Assembly: GCA_004134995.1 (NCBI GenBank) | Contig: REGP01000001.1 | Span: 744,001 to 808,000, forward strand | Reading direction: 5' to 3' | DNA length: 64,000 nucleotides | DNA from: Oxalobacteraceae bacterium CAVE-383 | GTDB lineage: Bacteria; Pseudomonadota; Gammaproteobacteria; Burkholderiales; Burkholderiaceae_D | In this document: positions 22,076 through 29,850 of the stretch, piece after piece | Layout: each line of letters opens with the position of its first letter | How positions within the stretch are numbered: the stretch's first letter is position 1 | Made by a program: the position numbers and the translations under genes | The notes under the pieces: generated by a model | What the model saw: the letters and a program-made list of their open reading frames with translations, nothing else | What the model was told of the DNA's origin: nothing | Database searches by the model: none

Positions 22076-22633
22076 ATGGACGAACATCTGACCGAAGTCA
22101 AAATCGACAGCAAGGTCGTCTATGACGGCGCGTTCCTGAAAGTCAGCAGCGACACGGTGCGCCTGCCGAACGGCGCCTCGGCCGCGCGCGAATATATCCA
22201 TCATCCGGGCGCTGTCGTGATCCTGCCGGTATTCGACGACGGCAGCGTATTGCTGGAGCGTCAGTTCCGCTATCCCCTGAACCGGGTGTTCATCGAATTC
22301 CCCGCCGGTAAAATCGATGCAGGCGAGGACCCGCTGGTTTGCGCGCAGCGCGAACTGCAAGAAGAAACCGGCTACACCGCCCGCGAGTGGCAATTCGTCT
22401 GCACCATTCACAACGCCATTGCTTACGCGAACGAACATCTGGATATCTACCTGGCGCGCGGCCTGGTCGAAGGACCGGCCAAGCTCGATGACGAGGAATT
22501 TCTGGAGGTCTACAAGGCGCCGCTAAGCGAACTGCTGGACGGCGTGCGCAACGGTTCCGTGACCGACGTCAAAACCGTTATCGGCGCCTTCTGGCTGGAG
22601 AAGATTGCGCGCGGCGAGTGGCCGGCTGCCTGA
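22076..22633 (+). CDS. Nudix hydrolase, ADP-ribose pyrophosphatase type
   Basis: The 185-residue protein has a complete Nudix box, beginning GEDPLVCAQREL and ending QEETGY at about residues 82-100, which binds the metal and hydrolyses nucleoside diphosphates linked to another group. The upstream EFPAGKIDAGE is typical of ADP-sugar pyrophosphatases. It follows the DUF2818 gene by 45 bases and may be the last gene of the nuo transcript. The substrate is inferred from family resemblance. Confidence 0.9.
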   Translation: MDEHLTEVKIDSKVVYDGAFLKVSSDTVRLPNGASAAREYIHHPGAVVILPVFDDGSVLLERQFRYPLNRVFIEFPAGKIDAGEDPLVCAQRELQEETGYTAREWQFVCTIHNAIAYANEHLDIYLARGLVEGPAKLDDEEFLEVYKAPLSELLDGVRNGSVTDVKTVIGAFWLEKIARGEWPAA

Positions 22634-22842
22634 TCTGCTTCCTTTGCCCACTTCGGCGACATTGTTCGGTATTTCAATAAAATAATTTCACTGCACAATT
22701 TGCACCGCTTGATTGCGGATGTTTCATTCCTGTCCAGCCTCAAAGCACAGTTTTTCACGGCAACATTGTTCATTTTTTCAAAGTAAATCGGCTTCCTAAA
22801 ATTTATAAAATAGGACTAATCTTATTTTTTAGGAGTCGGTAT

Positions 22843-24018
22843 ATGCCGAAGATAGAACAACAGCAGAGTCATTTTTTGCAAGCAGCACATCAAGCTGCAC
22901 AAGCCGCACGGCCATACCAACGAAGCTCGCATCGCGGATCCGAGCTTGTGTTACTTGATGGCGCTCATCCGGGCAGTCAATCTTTTATGCGTTCCGATCT
23001 TGTTGACGAGTCGGTTCCAGATAGGCGTCTGCGCGCTGAATGGGATGCGTGGCTGGAGGAGTGCGCGCAAGAAATTTTGGGGCCAGCTGCAAACATCGAT
23101 GAAGCTGTTCAGCAATCTATTCCTGCAGCCTCAGGAAGTTCGGTACAAGCTTCGCAATTGCCAGGCGCTCCAGAAAATTCAAGCATGGCGAAAAATCAGC
23201 TCTGTGCAATTGCGTTCGATTGCTTTTCCATGTCTGACACGACGAAGCTGCCCACTTTTGCTTGTGTAAATGATGTTGCGTTGAACAGGGAGGATTGGCG
23301 GGAGCGCAGTGGATTGGGCGTCGCGGAAAAGGAAAAGGTTCTCGAAATATACGGCGTTTCTTACCATATCCTCCGGGCATTCGCTTCGAGATTCTTTCGG
23401 ACGGCGTCCCGGGATGAATATATTTCGGCCGAAGGAAAAGTAGAGGTAGAGGCTTTTGAGCAGTTTCTCAAGGAGCTGGCGACATTCATCGGTACTGCCG
23501 CGGCCTTGACGCCGGAGCTGCGGTTATTGCCCATCGACCGCGAGCACGGGGGCTGTCAGATTGGTATTGACGTTTCGACAGCGGAGGCTATCCGTTCGAA
23601 AATTTTAGCGATGAGAGAAAGGAACGTCGCATGTGCAATGGCGTTCGATTGTCATTTAATGCTGGGCGAGGGATACAAGATACCACCTGCCAAGTTTGCT
23701 CGATTAAATGAATTTTTGTGGAGTACCAGAGAGTGGATTCACAAGGGGACGTTGGCCGGCATAGTACGGTGGGATGTTGTTTGCACGCATGGGGTCAGTT
23801 ACGATCGCCTCAAAGAGTCCGTTTTGGACGAATTCGGGCCGGCTGGCATAGCGCAGTTCATTTCCGAAAAAGGAGAAGTCAATGTGGGCGCCTTGGTCCC
23901 GATCCTGGCGGCACATGCGGCGTCATTGTGCTCGCGGGATGGCGGCGTCAGACGCCTTGGCGCGGCCGATCGGTCTCACATAAACCCGCCCGCGCTTCAG
24001 TCTTCATTCAAGCAATAA
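22843..24018 (+). CDS. Unrecognised protein with an internal domain duplication
   Basis: The 391-residue product resembles no family known to me. Residues about 120-212 and 263-358 are two copies of one domain. Both share CA-(I/M)-AFDC, K-(L/I)-P, an F-A-x-x-N segment, R-x-W, GVSY-x-x-L and IS-x-x-G-x-V-x-V in the same order. The N-terminal 110 residues are rich in Gln, Ala, Ser and His with no signal peptide or membrane helix. A strong AGGAG lies seven bases before the ATG. The gene and its 210-base upstream region are visibly richer in A+T than the neighbours, which suggests horizontal acquisition. Its last 11 bases overlap the convergent hpnE. A secreted effector is one possibility, not shown. 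Confidence 0.8.
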   Translation: MPKIEQQQSHFLQAAHQAAQAARPYQRSSHRGSELVLLDGAHPGSQSFMRSDLVDESVPDRRLRAEWDAWLEECAQEILGPAANIDEAVQQSIPAASGSSVQASQLPGAPENSSMAKNQLCAIAFDCFSMSDTTKLPTFACVNDVALNREDWRERSGLGVAEKEKVLEIYGVSYHILRAFASRFFRTASRDEYISAEGKVEVEAFEQFLKELATFIGTAAALTPELRLLPIDREHGGCQIGIDVSTAEAIRSKILAMRERNVACAMAFDCHLMLGEGYKIPPAKFARLNEFLWSTREWIHKGTLAGIVRWDVVCTHGVSYDRLKESVLDEFGPAGIAQFISEKGEVNVGALVPILAAHAASLCSRDGGVRRLGAADRSHINPPALQSSFKQ

Positions 24019-25342
24019 GCGAGGCCGCCGCAACCCCGCTGCGCACAGCCGCTTCCAGCGTCGCGGGATAATCGCCGGCGGTATAGTCCCCCGCCAGAAA
24101 AATTCCTTCCGCATCGGTGGCATGCGAAGGCCGCTGCAAGCCCGGCGTACAGGAAAAAGTGGCGCGTTTTTCGCTGATGGTCTTGCTCCATAAGGGCGTG
24201 GCCAGCGCGGGGTTGCCGAAAGCGGCGGCCAGTTGCCCTGCGATGCCGGCGTTCAATGCAGCCGTTCCCTGCACAATTGCCTCGGCGCTGCTGCTCACCA
24301 CCACCGCCAGCAGACCGGTCTGCGCCGGATCGAGTTGCCCGCGATCGAAAACATATTGTCCATACGCGCCATTGCCGGCATCGTCCAGCAAGGCATAAAA
24401 AGGCAGCGGCAAACGCGTGCCGGCTGCGTATTGCAAATAGCAGGTCGTAATCGGTTCGTGGCGCAGCGCATCGAGCGCGCCGGTGTCGCTCAAGCCGCCG
24501 AGCAGCGTCGCCGCCTGTTCCGGCGCCGTGGCGATGACGATGCGGTCGGCGCTCAGCGCGGGACGCTGCATATCGCTGCCGTTGCCTGCATTGCCGAAGT
24601 GCAGCAGCCAGCCTGCATTGCCGGAGGCGCGTTCGATGCGCTTCACCGCAGCGCCGGTTGCAACCGTGCCGCCATGCCCGGCAACGAAGGCCGCCGCCGC
24701 TTGCGGCAGCAGGGCGCTCAGATCGATGCGCGGCAGCAGCATGTCGGATGCCGCGCGGCGCGCGCCGAGGCTGTCGCGCAATACCGCCAGGAATACCCGA
24801 GCCGAAGCGCGCTGCGGCGGCGTGTTCAGCGCCGCCACGCAAAGCGGCCGCCATAAACAGCGCAGCAGCCGGTCGCCCTGATCGTGGCGCTGCAATAATT
24901 CCAGCACCGTGCAGTCAGTGTCCAGCCGCCAGTCCATCCAGCGCATCGCACTGAAGAAGCGCGCCAATGCCAGCTTGTCGCCGCGCGACAGGCCGCCGGC
25001 CTGGTACAGAGCGCACAGCAGATGCAAGGGCGCGGGCAGGCGCGGCGCGATGAAATCGATGCCGCTGCTGCCTTCCGGGTAACGCATCTGCAAGGGAACG
25101 CGCAGCATCGCGGTCTCGATATCGAGGCCCAGCGTGCGCATCATTTTCAGGCTGGCGCCATAGGCGCCGAGCAGGATGTGCTGGCCGTTGTCGAGCGCCT
25201 TGCCGTCGATATCGACGCGCCTGGCGCGGCCGCCCAAGGTGCGGCCGGCTTCCACCAGGGTGACCGCATGGCCCGCCTGCGCCAGGGTGACGGCGGCGGC
25301 GCAGCCGGCCCAGCCGGCGCCGATGACGGCGATGTGCTTCAT
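24008..25342 (-). CDS. hpnE: Hydroxysqualene dehydroxylase
   Basis: This FAD-dependent amine-oxidase-type enzyme (444 residues) reduces hydroxysqualene to squalene in the bacterial HpnCDE route. It shows the FAD motif VIGAGWAGCAAAVTLA and the EAGRTLGGRARR segment at the N-terminus, with GIFLAGDYTAGDYPATLEAAV at the C-terminus in two pieces. The start at 25342 is chosen because its ATG overlaps the hpnD stop (ATGA). It is the last gene of a minus-strand hpnC-hpnD-hpnE cluster. Confidence 0.9.
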   Translation of the reverse strand: MKHIAVIGAGWAGCAAAVTLAQAGHAVTLVEAGRTLGGRARRVDIDGKALDNGQHILLGAYGASLKMMRTLGLDIETAMLRVPLQMRYPEGSSGIDFIAPRLPAPLHLLCALYQAGGLSRGDKLALARFFSAMRWMDWRLDTDCTVLELLQRHDQGDRLLRCLWRPLCVAALNTPPQRASARVFLAVLRDSLGARRAASDMLLPRIDLSALLPQAAAAFVAGHGGTVATGAAVKRIERASGNAGWLLHFGNAGNGSDMQRPALSADRIVIATAPEQAATLLGGLSDTGALDALRHEPITTCYLQYAAGTRLPLPFYALLDDAGNGAYGQYVFDRGQLDPAQTGLLAVVVSSSAEAIVQGTAALNAGIAGQLAAAFGNPALATPLWSKTISEKRATFSCTPGLQRPSHATDAEGIFLAGDYTAGDYPATLEAAVRSGVAAASLIA

Positions 25343-26172
25343 CCGCGCACGTAAGTCTTCCACGCCAGCCACAGCTTGCGGATCGGCGTCAGCGAAATGC
25401 GCTGTTGCAGCACATGGAAGCCGTCGCGTTCGATTTCGTCGAGCAGCGTGCGGTAGATTGCGGCCATCATCAGGCCGGGGCGCTGTGCGCGGCGGTCCTG
25501 GCGCGGCAGCAGCGCGAAGGCTTCGTCATAGACGGCTTGCGCGCGCGCGGTCTGGAACTGCATCAGCTTGACAAAATTTTCGCTATGGCGCGCGTTGAGG
25601 ATATCGGCGGCGGTCACGTTGAATTGCTGCATTTCGTTGACCGGCAAATAAATGCGGCCCTTGCGGCCGTCTTCGCCGACGTCGCGGATGATATTGGTCA
25701 ATTGAAACGCCAGGCCCAGTTTTTCGGCGTAGCGCAGGGTTTCCGGCGCGGTCGATCCGAAAATGCTGGCCGACAGGATGCCGACCACGCTGGCGACATG
25801 CCAGCAATATTTCTGCAGGCCGGGGAAATCCAGATAACGGGTCTGATTCAGATCCATCTCCATGCCGTCGATGATGGCCAGCAGATGCTCGCCTTTCAAA
25901 TCGTAGGCCTGCACATGCGGCGCCAGCGCCAGCGTAACCGGATGGCTGGCGCGGCCGCCCAGCATGGCGGCGATCTCCTGGCGCCACCACATCAGCTTGG
26001 TGCGCGCCACGCCTTCATCGGTGGCTTCGTCGACGGTATCGTCGACTTCGCGGCAGAAGGCGTACAGCGCGGTAATCGCGAGACGGCGCTGCGGCGGCAG
26101 GAACAGGAAACTGTAATAAAAGCTGGAACCGCTTTGCGCTGTCTTCTGCTGGCAATATTCGTCTGGTGACAT
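25339..26172 (-). CDS. hpnD: Presqualene diphosphate synthase
   Basis: The 277-residue protein is a trans-isoprenyl diphosphate synthase of the squalene/phytoene synthase family, joining two farnesyl diphosphates. The first Asp-rich motif is EVDDTVDE near residue 42, the second is NIIRDVGED near residue 160. Between hpnC and hpnE it is best read as HpnD rather than a phytoene synthase, since no carotenoid genes are adjacent. Confidence 0.9.
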   Translation of the reverse strand: MSPDEYCQQKTAQSGSSFYYSFLFLPPQRRLAITALYAFCREVDDTVDEATDEGVARTKLMWWRQEIAAMLGGRASHPVTLALAPHVQAYDLKGEHLLAIIDGMEMDLNQTRYLDFPGLQKYCWHVASVVGILSASIFGSTAPETLRYAEKLGLAFQLTNIIRDVGEDGRKGRIYLPVNEMQQFNVTAADILNARHSENFVKLMQFQTARAQAVYDEAFALLPRQDRRAQRPGLMMAAIYRTLLDEIERDGFHVLQQRISLTPIRKLWLAWKTYVRG

Positions 26173-26282
26173 GGTAAGAACGCTTAGGTAAGTCGGAACG
26201 AAAGATGCGCTATGCTAGCCGACTGCGACGGCGGGGACAATCAAAAAGGCGTCGAAAAGGCGCTAAAAGACCGGGTGGCGCC

Positions 26283-27110
26283 TTACATCCACCAGCCGCG
26301 CCATAGAACCAGCAGCCAATCGCGGACGCCAAGCTTGGGACGGCGCCGGAAAACATCGTAATCGGCCTGTTCCAGCCTTTCCAGGATGCGCATGCCGCCT
26401 TGCACCACCAGGCGCAATTCCCAGCCGATACGGCCCGGCAGGCGCCGCGCCAGAGGCGCGCCGGAGAGCAGTATGGCGCGCGCCCGCTCCACCTCGAACG
26501 CCATCAGCTTGCGCCAGGCCGGTGTCGGCATGCCGGCGGCGATATCGGCCTCGATGACGCCGAAGCGCTCCAGATCTTCCAGCGGCAGGTAAATGCGGGA
26601 TTTTTGCCAGTCGATACCGACGTCCTGCCAAAAATTGATCAGTTGCAGCGCGGAGCAAATGGCGTTCGATTGCTGCAGATTCTGCGGGTCCGTCCGGCCG
26701 TACAGATGCAGCATCACGGCGCCGACCGGATTGGCCGAACGCGCGCAGTAATCGAGCAGGTCGGCAAAAGTGTTGTAGCGGGTGACCAGCACGTCCTGGC
26801 GAAACGCCGACAATAGCGCCCGCAGCGGAGCGGCCGGCAAGCCGTACTGCCGCATCACGCCGGCCAGCGCGGCAAACAGCGGATTGCCCTGCGGAATTTG
26901 CTCTTCGATTTCGGACAGCGCCGCTTCGTAGCGTTCCAGCGCGGCGATGCGTTCGGCGGGCAGCGCATCGCCTTCGTCGGCGATATCGTCGGCGCTGCGC
27001 GCGAAGGCGTAGATCACTTGCACCGCGGGACGCAGCCGGGCCGGCAGCAGGATCGAGGCGACCGGGAAGTTCTCGTAATGCGTCAGCGGCTGGAAGGCGG
27101 GTTCATTCAT
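26283..27110 (-). CDS. hpnC: Hydroxysqualene synthase
   Basis: The 275-residue squalene/phytoene-synthase family protein converts presqualene diphosphate to hydroxysqualene. The first metal motif is ARSADDIADE, the second is NFWQDVGIDW. The start MNEPAFQPLTHYENFPVAS at 27110 gives the usual HpnC N-terminus; the longer in-frame extension to 27233 would run through the tRNA-Leu promoter and is rejected. A 110-base gap separates it from hpnD. No squalene-hopene cyclase is in the window. Confidence 0.88.
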   Translation of the reverse strand: MNEPAFQPLTHYENFPVASILLPARLRPAVQVIYAFARSADDIADEGDALPAERIAALERYEAALSEIEEQIPQGNPLFAALAGVMRQYGLPAAPLRALLSAFRQDVLVTRYNTFADLLDYCARSANPVGAVMLHLYGRTDPQNLQQSNAICSALQLINFWQDVGIDWQKSRIYLPLEDLERFGVIEADIAAGMPTPAWRKLMAFEVERARAILLSGAPLARRLPGRIGWELRLVVQGGMRILERLEQADYDVFRRRPKLGVRDWLLVLWRGWWM

Positions 27111-27167
27111 GGTCACGCATGATAATGTATAACCGGCGGATAACGGCGGGGATAACAGGCGAATCGG

Positions 27168-27196
27168 TTCCCCGTGGCGATGTAATCGGTTAAAAT
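27168..27196 (+). promoter_or_regulatory. Promoter of tRNA-Leu(UAG)
   Basis: TAAAAT at 27191-27196 is preceded at 17 bases by the weak -35 TTCCCC. A C-rich discriminator lies between the -10 and the tRNA start at 27206, as is common for stringently controlled tRNA promoters. The same -10 hexamer is used by tRNA-Leu(GAG). Confidence 0.55.
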
Positions 27197-27205
27197 ACGC
27201 CCATT

Positions 27206-27290
27206 GCGGATATGGCGGAATTGGTAGACGCACTAGATTTAGGTTCTAGCGTCGCAAGGCGTGGGGGTTCAAGTCCCTCTATCCGCACCA
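27206..27290 (+). tRNA. tRNA-Leu (anticodon UAG)
   Basis: This 85-base class II tRNA has acceptor GCGGATA pairing with TATCCGC and an encoded CCA. Anticodon loop TTTAGGT is closed by CTAGA/TCTAG, placing anticodon TAG at 27240-27242. A large inverted-repeat element begins eight bases after its end. Confidence 0.97.
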
Positions 27291-27297
27291 GCTAGTG

Positions 27298-27416
27298 ACG
27301 GTGTGATTAAGCGGCGATAATGGCGCCATCGCCGGGCTGTGATGCTCGCCGTACCGAAGTACGGCTCCGCTTCTCGCCCACCGCTGGCGCCATTCTCGCC
27401 ACTTACTCAGCACCGT
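27298..27416 (+). repeat. Large imperfect inverted-repeat element, copy 1
   Basis: The outer arms pair over more than 20 bases (GGCGATAATGGCGCCA against TGGCGCCATTCTCGCC, 15 of 16 complementary, extended outward through GATTAAGCG/CACTTACTC and ACGGTG/CACCGT). A second hairpin sits in the centre at 27349-27364: CCGTAC, loop CGAA, GTACGG. A second copy with different arms but the same ends and core lies at 46091-46212. It starts eight bases after the tRNA-Leu CCA. Together with 27417-27622 it fills a stretch with no gene. Confidence 0.8.
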
Positions 27417-27468
27417 TTTGAGTGCATCTATTTTGGTGTTCTGTGTTTTTTGCTTGCGTTGTTTTTTG

Positions 27469-27499
27469 AAAAGCCTGTCGATTTTTTGACGGGCTTTTT
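27469..27499 (+). terminator. Rho-independent terminator downstream of tRNA-Leu(UAG) and the repeat element
   Basis: An 11-base A/T-tailed stem (AAAAGCCTGTC with GACGGGCTTTT, one G-U pair) is followed by T residues. It lies about 180 bases after the tRNA. The A run on its left side could also let it act on the minus strand for the SDR gene. Confidence 0.75.
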
Positions 27500-27622
27500 G
27501 CTTTTTTATGGCGCCGAGAGCTTCGCCTCGGGCTGCATTTAGGCGGACCTTCCTTGAAGGTCCTGGTCTGGCATTCTCTATTCTGTTTTTCTTCCTTCTT
27601 TTCTTCTTCCTTCCTTCTTTCT
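27500..27622. other. Intergenic region with small hairpins and a polypyrimidine tract
   Basis: No gene is seen here. It contains a hairpin CCGAG/CTCGG near 27514-27531 and a perfect eight-base hairpin GGACCTTC-CTT-GAAGGTCC at 27545-27563. From about 27590 to the SDR stop the plus strand is almost pure pyrimidine (repeated CTTC and TTTC units). On the minus strand these follow the SDR stop codon and may form its 3' untranslated region. Confidence 0.5.
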
Positions 27623-28399
27623 TTACATTGCTATCGACATGCCGCCATCCACCGTCAATACGTGGCCGTTGACGTAGCTGGCGGCGGGGGATGCGAGGAA
27701 GACGGCGGCGCCGGCGATTTCCGCGGGTTCGGCCCAGCGGCCTAATGGCGTTCTTGTGGCGAAGTGGGCCCGGATTTTGGGGTCGGCCAGCATCGCGGCG
27801 TTGGATTCGGTGGCGACGCCGCCGGGGGCGATGGCGTTGCTGGTGATGCCTTGCGGTCCATATTCGGCGGCGAGGGCGCGCATCATGCCGGTCACGCCTT
27901 GCTTGGCGCCGGTATAGACGGCGTCGCCGCTGCGGGCGATGCGGCCGGCGATGGAGGTCACGAAAATCAGGCGGCCGCTGCGTTGCGGCAGCATCAGCGC
28001 GGCGGCTTCGCGCGCCAGGCGGTACGGCGCGATCAGGTTGGTGTCGAGCATGCGCTGCAGGTCGTCGTCGCTGAAGTCCTGCAGCAGCTTGCGGTCGCGC
28101 AGGCCGGCGTTGCTGACGAGGATGTCGAGCCGGCCATGGCGCGCGGCAATGTCGGCAAACGCGCTTTTCAATGCGGCGCCGTCGGCAATGTCGAAGGGCA
28201 TGGCGCTGGCGTCGCCGCCGCTTTTTCGTAGTTCCTGCACGGCAATGTCGAGCGCTTTCGGATCGCGGCCGTTCAGGATGACATGCGCGCCGCTGCCGGC
28301 CATGGCTCTGGCGATTTCCAGGCCGATGCCGCGCGCGGCGCCCGTCACCAGCGCCAGCTTGCCTGTCAGCGAAAAGTTCTGCAGATACGATAAAGCCAT
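27623..28399 (-). CDS. SDR family NAD(P)-dependent oxidoreductase
   Basis: The 258-residue classical short-chain dehydrogenase has the cofactor motif TGAARGIG at about residues 19-26, SNAG, a catalytic serine in TSIAG and the YxxxK motif in VYTGAKQG. The C-terminal GHVLTVDGG is typical. It most resembles gluconate 5-dehydrogenase or 3-oxoacyl-ACP reductase-like members; the substrate cannot be told from sequence. It stands alone on the minus strand. Confidence 0.88.
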   Translation of the reverse strand: MALSYLQNFSLTGKLALVTGAARGIGLEIARAMAGSGAHVILNGRDPKALDIAVQELRKSGGDASAMPFDIADGAALKSAFADIAARHGRLDILVSNAGLRDRKLLQDFSDDDLQRMLDTNLIAPYRLAREAAALMLPQRSGRLIFVTSIAGRIARSGDAVYTGAKQGVTGMMRALAAEYGPQGITSNAIAPGGVATESNAAMLADPKIRAHFATRTPLGRWAEPAEIAGAAVFLASPAASYVNGHVLTVDGGMSIAM

Positions 28400-28456
28400 C
28401 GTTTCGTTCCCGTTGGAGTATTCTCGCGGTATTGTACGCAGGCCGTCGCAAGCGCG

Positions 28457-28485
28457 TTGAATTGTTGCAGCGCCACCGCTACAAT
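28457..28485 (+). promoter_or_regulatory. Sigma-70 promoter of the pseudouridine-synthase-like gene
   Basis: TTGAAT at 28457-28462 and TACAAT at 28480-28485 are 17 bases apart. Transcription would start near 28492, which excludes the longer in-frame start at 28432 and supports the ATG at 28528. Confidence 0.7.
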
Positions 28486-28527
28486 GTCCTACAATTTTTC
28501 CCCCATTTCAATCCACCTTTCATTCCA

Positions 28528-29259
28528 ATGACTGCAATGACTGAATCGATACGTCTGGCCAAACAAGTCGCCGATCAGATGACATGCTCGCGTCGCGAAG
28601 CGGAAATCTATATCGAAGGCGGCTGGGTGCAGGTCGACGGCGCGGTGATTGAAGAGGCGGGATACCGCGTGACCCCGGAACAGACAGTGGCGCTGCTGCC
28701 GCAAGCCACGCTGGCGCCGGCCGTGCCGGTGACGGTTCTGCTGCACAAGCCCGCGGGCATTGCGGTGACCGATGCCGCCGCCGCATTGCAACTGATCGAT
28801 CAGACGCAGCGCATCGAGGACGATCGCTCGGGCATCGTCTTCTTGAAGCGGCATTTGACCGGCATGGAGTTGGTGACGCCGCTGGAAAGCGAAGCCAGCG
28901 GCCTGCTGGTGTTCACCCAGGACTGGCAGATCAAGCGCAAGCTGCTGGAAGACGCCGCCAGGGTGGAACAGGAATATATCGTCGAAGTCGCCGGGGATAT
29001 CGCCGCGGGCGGACTGGCCTTGCTAAATCATGGTCTTTCATGGAACGGAAAGCCCTTGCCGCCGATCAAAGTCAGCAGGCAGAACGAAACCCGGCTGCGC
29101 TTTGCAATGAAATCGCCGGATCGTGGATTGATTGCCCATATGTGCGCCAAGGTCGATCTGCGGATCGTCTCGATGCGCAGGATCCGCATCGGCCGCGTGC
29201 CGATGGCGATTCTGCCGATCGGAAAATGGCGTTATTTATTGGGATACGAACGCTTTTAG
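28528..29259 (+). CDS. RluF/RsuA-type pseudouridine synthase homologue with altered catalytic site
   Basis: The 243-residue protein begins with an S4 RNA-binding domain (CSRREAEIYIEGGWVQVDG near residues 20-40) followed by a pseudouridine synthase fold (LLHKPAGIAVT). In active enzymes the motif G-R-L-D-x-x-(S/T)-x-G-L-(L/I) carries the catalytic aspartate. Here the aligned stretch is TPLESEASGLLVFT, so Glu120 takes the place of the aspartate, and the preceding arginine is a proline. The protein may bind RNA without isomerising uridine, or use glutamate. A good promoter lies upstream but the ribosome binding site is poor. Confidence 0.8.
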   Translation: MTAMTESIRLAKQVADQMTCSRREAEIYIEGGWVQVDGAVIEEAGYRVTPEQTVALLPQATLAPAVPVTVLLHKPAGIAVTDAAAALQLIDQTQRIEDDRSGIVFLKRHLTGMELVTPLESEASGLLVFTQDWQIKRKLLEDAARVEQEYIVEVAGDIAAGGLALLNHGLSWNGKPLPPIKVSRQNETRLRFAMKSPDRGLIAHMCAKVDLRIVSMRRIRIGRVPMAILPIGKWRYLLGYERF

Positions 29260-29298
29260 GCTGCCGGCGCCTGCGCCGCGGCCGCGAAAGGATGAAAT

Positions 29299-29847
29299 TT
29301 GCTTCAAACGCTATTTGAACGGCGGCCGCGCCGTGCGCCATCGGCATTCGGGATGCCGGGGCTGGCGCCGCTTTCCTTTATTTTCCCGCTTGCCTTCATT
29401 CTCTCGCTGGCCGGATGCTCCGCCGGCAAGCCCGATCACGAGCTGGTCAAGGAAGCGCTGGAGAATAAACCGGTTACCACGCCCCAAGGCGGTTCGACCG
29501 CCGACAGCGTGGATGAATACAAGCGCGAAGTGGGGCGGCGCATTCAGCAGGTCAATTCCACCAAGGTCTATGTCGTGCGGCCGCAGGCGCTGCTGCGTTC
29601 GGTCATTGTGATGCGTTTTGTGATCGATGCCGACGGCGCACTGGTGCGCAGTGAAATCGTCCGCACCAACCATGACAAGCAAACCGAAGCCACCGCCGTC
29701 GCTTCATTGCGCGGCACCGCGCCGTTTCCGAAACCGCCGCCGGCATTGCTGCGCGCCGGCAAGCTCGAAATGTCGGAAAGCTGGCTGTTCAACAACGACG
29801 GCAAATTCCAGGTGCGCAGCGTCGCGCTGCAGCAGATCGACCGCTGA
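29299..29847 (+). CDS. Putative lipoprotein with TonB C-terminal-like domain
   Basis: The 182-residue product starts at TTG with AAAGGA seven bases upstream; an internal ATG at 29353 is an alternative and would give a tidier signal peptide. A hydrophobic stretch ends in the lipobox LAGC. The mature part (EYKREVGRRIQQVNS, then RSVIVMRFVIDADGALVRSEIVRTNHDKQ split over two strands) resembles the C-terminal fold of TonB/TolA-like proteins. Function is not known. It ends three bases from the convergent monooxygenase gene. Confidence 0.65.
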   Translation: MLQTLFERRPRRAPSAFGMPGLAPLSFIFPLAFILSLAGCSAGKPDHELVKEALENKPVTTPQGGSTADSVDEYKREVGRRIQQVNSTKVYVVRPQALLRSVIVMRFVIDADGALVRSEIVRTNHDKQTEATAVASLRGTAPFPKPPPALLRAGKLEMSESWLFNNDGKFQVRSVALQQIDR

Positions 29848-29850
29848 AAA

